In this document: piece after piece, positions 52,288 to 61,800 of the stretch
How the letters are laid out: the number at the start of each line of letters is the position of its first letter
Position numbering within the stretch: the stretch's first letter is position 1
Assembly: GCA_036310845.1 (NCBI GenBank)
Contig: JAXJRB010000127.1
Location: 15,388 to 79,387 of the forward strand
Direction: 5' to 3'
Length of the DNA: 64,000 bases
Source: COE1 sp036310845
GTDB lineage: Bacteria > Bacillota > Clostridia > Lachnospirales > Lachnospiraceae
Position numbers and translations under genes: made by a program
The notes under the pieces: generated by a model
Told to the model about the DNA's origin: nothing
Database searches by the model: none
The model's input: only the letters and a program-made list of their open reading frames with translations

Positions 52288-53190
52288 CTATTCCATTTCT
52301 TTTGGATCGTACCCAAAATTCTTAATCAGAAAATCACTATCACGCCAGTCCTTCTTTACCTTTACCCAAAGCTGTAGATTTACATGCATTTCCAGCAAAT
52401 CTTCTATTTCCGGACGTGCCATAGAACCAATTTTCTTGAGCATTGCGCCACCCTTGCCAATAATAATACCCTTGTGAGAATCTCTTTCACAAATAATAGT
52501 CGCATCAATATCCACAATTCTCTTGCTATATTTCATCGCCTCAATTGTTACCGCAACACCATGAGGAATCTCTTCATCAATGCTTCGCAATACCTTTTCA
52601 CGAATCAGTTCTGCCACAATCTGTCTCATAGGCTGGTCGGTAATCGTATCTTCATCATAAAATGCCGGTCCATACGGAAGATACTTCATAATCTGTTGAA
52701 TCAATGTTTCTGTATTATCATCCTTCAAAGCTGAAACCGGAACAATTTCTGCAAAATCCATCTCTTTTCTATATGCATCAATATACCCCAACAGTTGCTC
52801 GCGTTTTACCGTATCAATTTTGTTCATAACCAGAATAACAGGTGTCTTTACTCTTTTAAGCTGTTCCAAGATATGCTGTTCACCGGCACCAATATAATCT
52901 GTAGGCTCTACAAGCCATAATATCACGTCCACTTCCTTGAGACTTCTCTGAGCAATATTTACCATATAATCACCAAGCTTATTCTTTGCTTTATGAATGC
53001 CCGGTGTATCCACAAAAACAATTTGTCCTTCCTCCGAAGTATATACTGTTTGAATTCTATTTCTCGTTGTTTGAGGCTTTTTTGACGTAATTGCAATTTT
53101 TTGTCCTATTAAAGAATTCATCAGTGTTGATTTTCCCACATTAGGTCTTCCAATCAATGCCACAAAACCCGATTTATGTTTTTCATTCAT
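52288..53190 (-). CDS. era: GTPase Era
   Basis: Era binds 16S rRNA and assists small-subunit assembly. GTPase motifs: G1 GRPNVGKST, G3 DTPG in VFVDTPGIH, G4 NKID in LVMNKIDTV and G5 SALKD; the KH domain at the C-terminus contains ICERDSHKGIIIGKGGAMLKKIG. The frame is open to 53253, but ATG 53190 gives the normal 300-residue protein, MNEKHKSGFVALIG. It lies 90 bases downstream of the M16C peptidase and 78 bases upstream of the YqzL-like gene. Confidence 0.97.
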   Translation of the reverse strand: MNEKHKSGFVALIGRPNVGKSTLMNSLIGQKIAITSKKPQTTRNRIQTVYTSEEGQIVFVDTPGIHKAKNKLGDYMVNIAQRSLKEVDVILWLVEPTDYIGAGEQHILEQLKRVKTPVILVMNKIDTVKREQLLGYIDAYRKEMDFAEIVPVSALKDDNTETLIQQIMKYLPYGPAFYDEDTITDQPMRQIVAELIREKVLRSIDEEIPHGVAVTIEAMKYSKRIVDIDATIICERDSHKGIIIGKGGAMLKKIGSMARPEIEDLLEMHVNLQLWVKVKKDWRDSDFLIKNFGYDPKEME

Positions 53191-53280
53191 TCTTCTTTTC
53201 CATACCTTTCTGTATACTTTCTTGCGGAACTCTCTGCTCGAGGATGCCCACATTTAATCCAATTATTTATCCTCTCTCAT

Positions 53281-56205
53281 TTAATGAAACAGATTCTCTA
53301 TTGTACCAAACATTTCCTTATTTTCTTCAATAGCCTGCCCATTTCCAACTACACATACTGCTTCTGCTTTCATAATAGCGTCCATATAGTCAGCAAGTGC
53401 CCTAATATCATCCTGTGTGCATGCCAAAAGTTCATCTCGTTCCTTTTGAATCTCTTCATAAGTCTGATTCGTCAAGTATGCACTCGAAGAACGGCTTCCT
53501 TTAGCAGAAGGATTCATCGGAATATCCAGGTCACTAATTGCACCAATGATATACTTTGTCATCGTTCTCTCATCTGCCGTAAAACTTCTCAGATAATCTC
53601 CTGTTTTTTCAAAAGTATCCATTGTTTTCTTCAGATTCGGATCGCGATAGGATACAAAATAGCTATCTCCTGCCTTGCCAAAGTTACACATACAGCCATA
53701 TGCACCACCTTTTACACGCACATTCGTCCAAAGATATTCATAGCCTAATATAACCTTCAAAACCCTTAATGCTCCTGTGTAAGATAAGCCACCATCTTTT
53801 CTATAGTTTCCGGCTCTTCCTACATACTGAATCTGAGCAGATGTCTCAAAGCCTTCATTCTTCTTTGCTAATGTAATTGCAAAAGGCTCTTTTACAACTG
53901 GCTCTGTAAACAGTGTAGCTTTTAATACAGACACAAAAGCTTTCAATTGTTCATATCCTTCCTCACATGAAGTAAAATCTACCATTAAATTTTCCGGACG
54001 GAAGATGCATTTTGCTAACATTTCAAGCTTTCCTATCAGCTCTTTCTTGTTTGCTTCAAAATCAGCCTCTAGCTTTTCAAGAAGACGAAGACAAGGTATA
54101 CCATTAACAAGCTCTGATATCGCCGCCGTTTCGCTAAAATAAGACATTGCGCGAATCGCTGCAAGAGAATGTCCTGCCGAAGTCATATTTCCTTGCAAAC
54201 GTGATTTCATCTCTGCCACGATTTCAAGAATTCTATCTTCTTTTGAAAAATCAGAAGTAGTCATAATCTCGGTTAATAATCCAACTGCATTTTCCAATTC
54301 TTCATACATAACCTTTGTCTTTACTTCAAAGGTCAACTTATACTCTTCAAGATTTCTAGCATTTACATAGGTGTTTACTGCTGAACCAATTCCACCTGTA
54401 TGAATATTGATTTCATTATACAGCTCACCATATGTGTAGTTCTTAGTATCCACATAGCCAAGAACATTTTTAAATATTCCTATATACGCAAACAATTCTT
54501 CCGGAATGTTAGAAATATCAAAAACCAATCGAAGATATCCAATTCCGTTCGTATGAATATTATGGAACAATACCTTGGTATCTTCTATCTCACGAAGCTC
54601 ATTCACAAATCCTTCTGCTTCTTTCTTCATATCTGCTCTGGTAAGCATCGGAATCTTTTCTAAATTCTCCGTTGCTTCTTCCGCATCCTGATATGCATGG
54701 AGTGCATGCGTATCTTCCACAATTTTCTGAAGTTCTTCCTGTGAAAGAGTTGCCTTATACGCCTCAAGCTTATCAGCAAGTTCCTTTTCTTCCTTTGTTG
54801 TTAATCCTTCCTTTGGAGACACAACAAGTACTGTTTTATGATTATTATGAATCAAATATTTCTCTATTAACTGTTCATAGTAATCTGTCTCAATCTTCTC
54901 ACGCAAGAACTTAAAAACAGCATTCGCTTCTATCATATCAAATGGCATATTATCATCATATAACCAGGAATCAAACATCTGTAAACCATACATTAAGCCC
55001 TTTGGATAAGAACCAAAATCAGCCTCACGATACTTAAACTCATAATAATTCAAACCAGCTAACAACGCCTTTTTATCCAAGCCCTCTTTTACAATTCTTG
55101 CAAGTTCGTCTTCAATCGTAGCAACAAATTCATCCTTTTGAACAGCGTTTGCATTTTTTGCTACAATAGAAAAATATGGCTGATAAATACCATTCTCATA
55201 TATACTGTACACTTCTGTACCAATATTTTTATGAATCAAGGCAAGCTTCAAAGGCGCACCTGATGCAGAGCATACTGCATAATCAATAATCTGCATGGCA
55301 TAATACAGTTCTTTATCAAGACTTGTTCCTACTACTGCATTATATGACAAATATGTGTTATCCTCTAATGATTCTCCTTCCATGACCGGATAATCCTTGC
55401 AAACAGTAACCGGCTTGTCAAATGGCTTCTGTAAAGCTAAGGTAGAATCAATCTCCATTTTATCAAAATGACTCAGATAATGTTCATCCATCCAAATAAG
55501 CTTTTCTGCCATATCCATATCACCATATAGATAAATATAGCTATTAGAAGGATGATAATATCTTCCATGAAAATCCAGAAAATCCTCATAAGTCAAATCA
55601 GGAATCACCTTAGGATCTCCACCCGATTCTACACCATATGCCGTATCCGGATAAAGCGAATTCAACACCTCTCTATCATGCACATCGTCTGGCGAAGAAA
55701 AGGCGCCCTTCATTTCGTTATATACAACTCCATTCAAGGTAAGTGGATCTTCTACCGATTCCATCTCATAATGCCAGCCTTCTTGCTGGAATATCTTCTC
55801 TTCCTTATAAATATTTGGATAAAATACCGCATCCAGATATACATGCATCAGATTCTGAAAATCTTTATCATTACAACTTGCAACCGGATAAACCGTTTTA
55901 TCTGAATAAGTCATAGCATTTAAAAAGGTATTTAAAGAACCTTTTACCAACTCTACAAACGGATCCTTAACCGGGAATTCCCTAGAACCACATAATACAC
56001 TATGCTCTATAATATGTGGCACACCTGTGGAATCCGTTGGTGGAGTACGAAAGCCAACATAAAAAACCTTATTATTATCATCATTGCTAATAAGTGCCAC
56101 TCTTGCTCCCGTTTTCTTATGTTCTAACAAATAACTCATAGAATTCAGGTCATTGATTTTTCTTTTTTCAACGACCTTATAAGCTGCCACATCCTCTATT
56201 CTCAT
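53281..56205 (-). CDS. M16C insulinase-family zinc metallopeptidase (PreP-like)
   Basis: A 974-residue two-half metallopeptidase with the inverted zinc motif HIIEH at residues 64-68 and the distal Glu in the region after VVYNEMKGAF. It matches the presequence-peptidase/Cym1 branch: FPVKDPFVELVKGSLNTFLNAMTYSDKT. The C-terminal half keeps the R/Y-type region GYEYLWTNVRVKGGAYGC. No signal peptide, so it is probably cytoplasmic and degrades peptides. Confidence 0.94.
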   Translation of the reverse strand: MRIEDVAAYKVVEKRKINDLNSMSYLLEHKKTGARVALISNDDNNKVFYVGFRTPPTDSTGVPHIIEHSVLCGSREFPVKDPFVELVKGSLNTFLNAMTYSDKTVYPVASCNDKDFQNLMHVYLDAVFYPNIYKEEKIFQQEGWHYEMESVEDPLTLNGVVYNEMKGAFSSPDDVHDREVLNSLYPDTAYGVESGGDPKVIPDLTYEDFLDFHGRYYHPSNSYIYLYGDMDMAEKLIWMDEHYLSHFDKMEIDSTLALQKPFDKPVTVCKDYPVMEGESLEDNTYLSYNAVVGTSLDKELYYAMQIIDYAVCSASGAPLKLALIHKNIGTEVYSIYENGIYQPYFSIVAKNANAVQKDEFVATIEDELARIVKEGLDKKALLAGLNYYEFKYREADFGSYPKGLMYGLQMFDSWLYDDNMPFDMIEANAVFKFLREKIETDYYEQLIEKYLIHNNHKTVLVVSPKEGLTTKEEKELADKLEAYKATLSQEELQKIVEDTHALHAYQDAEEATENLEKIPMLTRADMKKEAEGFVNELREIEDTKVLFHNIHTNGIGYLRLVFDISNIPEELFAYIGIFKNVLGYVDTKNYTYGELYNEINIHTGGIGSAVNTYVNARNLEEYKLTFEVKTKVMYEELENAVGLLTEIMTTSDFSKEDRILEIVAEMKSRLQGNMTSAGHSLAAIRAMSYFSETAAISELVNGIPCLRLLEKLEADFEANKKELIGKLEMLAKCIFRPENLMVDFTSCEEGYEQLKAFVSVLKATLFTEPVVKEPFAITLAKKNEGFETSAQIQYVGRAGNYRKDGGLSYTGALRVLKVILGYEYLWTNVRVKGGAYGCMCNFGKAGDSYFVSYRDPNLKKTMDTFEKTGDYLRSFTADERTMTKYIIGAISDLDIPMNPSAKGSRSSSAYLTNQTYEEIQKERDELLACTQDDIRALADYMDAIMKAEAVCVVGNGQAIEENKEMFGTIENLFH

Positions 56206-56224
56206 ATCTAAATCATACCTTTCT

Positions 56225-56644
56225 TTATATACTAATAGTCATTAATCCCAACTTTGAAATCGATATATCTTCTATCGTTGCTTCTTCTCTTTCAACCATT
56301 TCCTTATAGTTTTGAAGGAATTCCTGCATTTTCAAAGTTTTATGTATCCATCTTATCTTTTTTTTGCCAAAAAGTCCTATTTTTTCTTCTTTATAGAAAA
56401 AACGCACCTGTAATTTTAACTGTTCATAAATACGATAAGAAAACTCATCTTTTGTCATTTTTATCAAATGATCTACGATTCTATTGGAAAGGTCTGTGTC
56501 TTTACTAATATACGAACCAATAATTGCCTGAAATTTAAATGGTACATCATCCCTGTCCATCATTTCCGCATATGTTAATTCCTTACCAAAGAAAATATGC
56601 CCTGTATCCTGTATCACATATTTAAAATCATTATTGTCCTTCAT
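56225..56644 (-). CDS. conserved-looking protein of unknown function
   Basis: A 139-residue soluble, charged protein with no motif I recognise. It starts inside the sigma-like gene (14-base overlap, GGAAGGG ribosome binding site) and ends 19 bases before the M16C gene. This tight packing suggests that it works with the sigma-like protein, but that is inference. Confidence 0.75.
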   Translation of the reverse strand: MKDNNDFKYVIQDTGHIFFGKELTYAEMMDRDDVPFKFQAIIGSYISKDTDLSNRIVDHLIKMTKDEFSYRIYEQLKLQVRFFYKEEKIGLFGKKKIRWIHKTLKMQEFLQNYKEMVEREEATIEDISISKLGLMTISI

Positions 56645-57386
56645 TTGTCCCTTCCTCTATATAGTCCATATGATTGGCAGATAATCGGATTGCTTCATAT
56701 ATTTCCTCTTCTTCAATCTCCATCTCTTTTGCAAGCTCTGCAACGGTAACCTTACGCAACAATTCTTCTGCCATTTCTTTTGCTTTTTCATAAATACGGT
56801 TAACTTTTTCTAATATCTGTTCATCAACACTCTTACTATCAGAATCCTCTCCAATGTAATCCTGCATGGCATCCATAATCATTTTTCCCAAAAAGCCTTC
56901 TACTTCATCAATAGATTCCACACAATCGAGCATAGTAACAGCTGTTGCAAGTGCAACATTTCCTTCGCCAATCAAATCTTCAACCAAAGCGCCTTGTCCT
57001 GCATAGAGCTTAGCTATTTCCACTACCTGTGGCAAAAAGATTTCTACCAGCTTATTGCAGGCAGTTACATCCTGCGCCATCGCTGACATCATAACAGCCC
57101 TCTTTTCTCCATCAGAAACAACGGATAATTCCTTCAGCTCATCTAAATAGATATTCAAATAATTCACATCTTCATCCGTAAGATTCTCATCTAACTTACC
57201 CGGTTCATCAATTCCTATATTATTCTTTTGTAAATATTCATGTATCAGCGCCATCTGCGCTTCTCCCAAGCTCATTGCTTCAAATGCCTCTTGAATCTGT
57301 TCACTTGTAAGCATATTCTCCTGCAGTCTGGCTGTTTCCTTTAACTGTTCCAAAGTCTGTGCAAATAAAAGTTGTTCTTTATCCAT
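56631..57386 (-). CDS. sigma-70-like protein lacking region 4
   Basis: A 251-residue protein that resembles a primary sigma factor in part. Residues about 25-60 resemble region 1.1 (LTSEQIQEAFEAMSLGEAQM); about 78-110 resemble 1.2; about 112-155 match region 2.1-2.2 (LVEIFLPQVVEIAKLYAGQG, then LVEDLIGEGNVALATAV). The region 2.3-2.4 stretch lacks the usual aromatic and basic residues (DEVEGFLGKMIMDAMQDYIG). Residues about 186-245 resemble region 3. There is no region 4, so -35 binding is not expected. It may act on RNA polymerase as a modulator. Acidic throughout. It lies upstream of the unknown gene at 56225. Confidence 0.8.
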   Translation of the reverse strand: MDKEQLLFAQTLEQLKETARLQENMLTSEQIQEAFEAMSLGEAQMALIHEYLQKNNIGIDEPGKLDENLTDEDVNYLNIYLDELKELSVVSDGEKRAVMMSAMAQDVTACNKLVEIFLPQVVEIAKLYAGQGALVEDLIGEGNVALATAVTMLDCVESIDEVEGFLGKMIMDAMQDYIGEDSDSKSVDEQILEKVNRIYEKAKEMAEELLRKVTVAELAKEMEIEEEEIYEAIRLSANHMDYIEEGTNEGQ

Positions 57387-57463
57387 TTCTTAACCTTTCC
57401 TTAATGTTCCACAAATCAAAACGATTCCATAATATCACAATTACAATACAAACATCTATATAT

Positions 57464-58354
57464 TTATTTTACATGCGTATGCGTAAATAAGTGCTCTTGA
57501 CAATACTCATAATTGCCATTGCATTTTGAGCAGAATCTGAATTCCAAATCTGGAAATTCATCACTTGTTCTTCCACAAATCGCACACTTATGCCTTGCCA
57601 CCGACATAGGCTTAGCCTTTTTAACCTCTTTTTGAAAATCATGACGACGTTTCACTTGCCTTGGCGATATACGCATACCCAGCCCACTTCTTGTTAGCAG
57701 GAAAAATACAACAAAATTTAATAAAGAAGCCAAAATAGCTACCTTACCAATCATCCATGTATTGAAAAACTCATATAACAAAAATACGGCATACGCAATT
57801 CCAAGCCACTTTACCTTAATCGGTATAATAAACATCAACAGCACCTGTACATTCGGAAAAGTTGCTGCAAATGCAAGGAAAATAGACATATTAATGTAAT
57901 AAGTACTAAAATGCATTGACACAAGTCTAAAATAATCTTCGCTGCAAATAACCACCGGAATTCCACCATAGCTCATAAGCTCGCCTGCAAAAATGTAACT
58001 AATTCCCATCGCCACAAAGCTTCCTAGCACAGTAAACATCATACCAAAGAACATGTATACATTATACAAAAATGTTCCCCATGTTCTTTCCAAAGAAGTT
58101 CCAATAGAATAATAAAAATACAGCATAATCAGTGTAAAAAAGTCTAAAGTTCCCGGCGGAACCAAAATCCATGTCACAATACGCCACACCTGACCATGCA
58201 GAATCTGATACGGATCTAGCGTCAAATAATTTAAAAAGGCGGGATTGATTAATCTCATCAAATACCCACATCCATAACACAAAATTAAATATAGCGATAA
58301 ATTCGATATTGCATGTTTACCAAATTTTCTTTCCAATTTGTATAAGAAATTCAT
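57464..58354 (-). CDS. rhomboid-like membrane protein with C-terminal zinc ribbon
   Basis: A 296-residue protein with about six helices (residues 15-220) of rhomboid/Derlin-like pattern: HGQVWRIVTWILVP, GTSLERTWGTFLYNVYMFF and FAATFPNVQVLLMFIIPIKVKW. The catalytic GxSG is absent (the matching place reads YYINMSIF), so protease activity is unlikely. The C-terminal cytoplasmic part has CAICGR, CSKC and CQEH, a zinc-ribbon pattern. It is 77 bases upstream of the sigma-like gene. Confidence 0.82.
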   Translation of the reverse strand: MNFLYKLERKFGKHAISNLSLYLILCYGCGYLMRLINPAFLNYLTLDPYQILHGQVWRIVTWILVPPGTLDFFTLIMLYFYYSIGTSLERTWGTFLYNVYMFFGMMFTVLGSFVAMGISYIFAGELMSYGGIPVVICSEDYFRLVSMHFSTYYINMSIFLAFAATFPNVQVLLMFIIPIKVKWLGIAYAVFLLYEFFNTWMIGKVAILASLLNFVVFFLLTRSGLGMRISPRQVKRRHDFQKEVKKAKPMSVARHKCAICGRTSDEFPDLEFRFCSKCNGNYEYCQEHLFTHTHVK

Positions 58355-58390
58355 ATCTTACCTAGCCTTTCTATCCTTCTTTTTATTTAT

Positions 58391-58460
58391 AATGTACTCT
58401 CGGAATCTTTTATATTTGAATTTCAGAGATATATAGTAAAAAGATTCCGAGAGTACATTT
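58391..58460. mobile_element. MITE-like element, short copy
   Basis: Same 19-base ends as at 41575-41734 (TGTACTCTCGGAATCTTTT and its complement) with the shared inner ATATTTGAATTT and AGAGATATAT, but only about 30 bases between the ends. Flanked on both sides by TTTATAA, which may be a target duplication. Confidence 0.75.
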
Positions 58461-58623
58461 ATAAAGATTATATTTGATTGTATCATTCATAACACCAAAT
58501 GTAAACTAATCCGCGAAGCACAGAGAAAAAAATAATTATTTTTTAAAAATTTGCTCTGTTGTATTTTTGCGAACGCTGTCGTATAATGTCACATGTATGT
58601 GTATTTACCATTATACATAATTT

Positions 58624-58650
58624 GTAACTATTCAGTACCTTCATAGTTAC
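58624..58650. repeat. dispersed short hairpin repeat, copy 3
   Basis: GTAACTAT and ATAGTTAC arms around TCAGTACCTTC; perfect 8-base stem. The clearest of the three copies. Confidence 0.7.
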
Positions 58651-58857
58651 GTGTCAAAATCCATCTAAAATTGCTTCGCAATGAGATTTTGACTTTCCAA
58701 ATCTACGTCTTCTTACGGCATACGCAACAAATGCGCATGCCTGCTGAACAGTTACCATAATTTATCTATATGACGGGTATTCCATAGCTCGAAATCCGTT
58801 CGGGCTTGGTCAAAATAGTTACATATATAAAGGTTATAAGAAAGGCATGGTTTTATC

Positions 58858-61800
58858 ATGAGTAAAGAGTTCTACACACTCGGAATCGATATAGGTTCCA
58901 CGACTGTCAAAGTAGCGATTCTGGATAACGCGCATAATCTATTATTCTCTGATTACCGCAGACATTATGCAAATATCCGTGAAACCCTTGCAACCCTGTT
59001 ACAGGATGCATATGAAAAGCTTGGAAACATCACACTACATCCAATGATTACCGGTTCCGGTGGTCTTACTTTGGCGAATCACTTAGGCGTTCCTTTTACC
59101 CAAGAGGTTATTGCTGTATCTACTTCTCTTCAGGAGCTTGCTCCTAAGACTGACGTTGCTATCGAATTAGGTGGCGAAGATGCTAAAATTATCTACTTCG
59201 AAGGTGGCAATGTAGAGCAAAGAATGAATGGTATCTGTGCCGGTGGTACCGGTTCTTTTATCGACCAAATGGCATCTCTGATTCAGACAGACGCAACCGG
59301 ACTGAATGAATATGCGAAAAATTATAAATCATTATATACAATTGCTGCTCGTTGCGGTGTATTTGCCAAAACAGATATCCAACCACTAATCAACGAAGGC
59401 GCTACCAAGGAAGACTTATCTGCTTCTATTTTTCAGGCAGTTGTAAATCAGACCATCAGCGGTCTTGCCTGTGGTAAGCCAATCCGTGGACACGTTGCCT
59501 TTTTAGGTGGTCCACTTCACTTTTTATCTGAATTAAAGCAAGCTTTTATCCGTACTTTAAAGCTTGATGAAGAACATATTATTGATACTGATAATTCACA
59601 TTTATTTGCTGCAATCGGTTCTGCATTAAATGCCAAAGAAGATGTTGCTTTTTCCATGAAAGAAATGGTAAAGAAGCTTTCTACTGATATTAAAATGGCT
59701 TTTGAAGTAGAAAGAATGGAGCCTCTTTTCGCATCCGAAAAGGATTACGAGGAATTCCAGACCAGACACGGTATGCATCACGTAAAGACTACTTCTTTAA
59801 GTGACTATCACGGAAGATGTTATCTTGGTATTGATGCCGGTTCTACTACTACTAAGATTGCTTTAGTTGATGAAGACGGTAATCTTTTATACTCTTTCTA
59901 TAGCAGTAATAACGGTAGTCTTATCAGTACCGCTACAAAGGCAATCCAGGAGATTTATGCACAGCTTCCTGCTGATGCTACAATTGTACGCTCTTGCTCT
60001 ACCGGTTATGGTGAAGCTTTAATGAAAGCTGCATTCATGTTAGACGATGGTGAAGTTGAAACGGTTGCACATTACTATGCTGCCGCATTCTTTAACCCTG
60101 ACGTAGATTGTATTATTGATATCGGTGGTCAGGATATGAAATGTATCAAAATTAAGAATCAAACCGTAGACTCCGTTCAGTTAAACGAGGCATGCTCTTC
60201 CGGTTGTGGTTCCTTTATTGAAACATTTGCCAAATCGTTAAATTACAGCGTTCAGGACTTTGCTAAGGCTGCTTTATTTGCAAAGCATCCAATTGACCTT
60301 GGTACACGTTGTACTGTATTTATGAACTCCAAAGTAAAGCAGGCTCAGAAAGAAGGAGCTGAAGTTTCTGATATTTCTGCCGGACTTGCTTATTCTGTTA
60401 TTAAGAATGCTATTTTCAAAGTTATCAAAGTATCAGATGCTTCTGAACTTGGTAAAAACATTGTTGTTCAGGGTGGTACCTTCTACAATGACGCTGTTCT
60501 TCGTAGCTTTGAAAAAATCGCAAACTGTGAAGCAATCCGTCCTGACATTGCAGGAATCATGGGAGCTTTCGGTGCAGCACTTATTGCCAGAGAGCGTTTT
60601 CAGGCTACTCCTGAAGCAAATACTACTATGCTTACAATCGACCAGATTAACGAGCTTTCCTTTACTACTTCTTTGGTAAAATGTAAAGGATGTACAAACT
60701 CTTGTCGTTTAACTGTAAATAAGTTTTCTGATGGCAGAAGCTTTATCTCCGGAAACCGTTGTGAGCGTGGTCTTGGAAAAGCCAAAAGCGAAAATCAGGC
60801 GCCAAACCTGTTTGCATATAAGTTAAAAAGACTTTTCTCTTATGAACCTCTTTCCGATGCAGAGGCCATTAGAGGTCGTGTAGGTATTCCAAGAGTCTTA
60901 AATATGTACGAAAACTATCCATTCTGGTATACCTTCTTTACAAAACTTGGATATCAGGTGGTATTATCTCCGGTTTCAAACCGAAAAATCTATGAAATGG
61001 GCATTGAATCCATTCCAAGTGAATCTGAGTGCTACCCTGCAAAGCTCGCACACGGACACATTGAATGGTTAATCCAGCAGAATGTTGACTTTATCTTCTA
61101 TCCTGCCCTTTTCTATGAAAGAAATGAATTCTGTGATGCAAACAATCACTACAACTGTCCTATCGTTACTTCTTATTCTGAGAATATTAAGAATAATGTG
61201 GAAGCTATTGGACGTGGTGAAGTCGTATTCAAGAATCCATTTATGGCATTTACTTCTCCTGAGCTGATTGCACAGGAATTAATCAAAGAATTTACTGATA
61301 TTTCTGCAGATGAAATCACAGCTGCTGTTCATGCGGGATGGGCTGAGATGGATGCTGTTCGTCATGACATGTATAAGAAGGGCGAAGAAGTCATTGCTTA
61401 TCTGGAAGCAAATAACAAACGTGGTATTGTACTTGCAGGTCGTCCATATCATATTGATCCGGAAATCAATCACGGTATTCCTGAATTGGTTACTTCTTAT
61501 GATATTGCGGTATTAACAGAAGACTCCGTTTCTCACCTTGCACAGCCAGAACGTCCATTAATTGTTTCTGATCAGTGGATGTATCATTCAAGACTCTACG
61601 CTGCTGCAAGCTATGTAAAAACTCGTGAGGACCTTGATTTAATACAGCTTAACTCATTCGGTTGTGGCCTTGATGCGGTTACAACAGACCAGGTAAATGA
61701 TATTCTTACCGATTCCGGAAAGATTTATACCTGTCTCAAGATTGATGAGGTAAATAACCTTGGTGCTGCAAGAATTCGTATTCGTTCTCTTCTTTCTGCT

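Larger units (their letters stand above)
58355..58857. other. intergenic region with several inverted repeats
   Basis: About 500 bases without a gene. It holds the short MITE-like element (58391-58460), a dispersed hairpin (58624-58650) and a cruciform-like repeat in which GTCAAAATC pairs with GATTTTGAC around ATTGC/GCAAT (58652-58692). No promoter was picked with confidence for the large plus-strand gene. Confidence 0.65.

Noticed and set aside
53176..53748. 190-codon plus-strand ORF
   Set aside because: Antisense to era and the M16C peptidase, with unusual Cys/Phe/Ile-rich composition.
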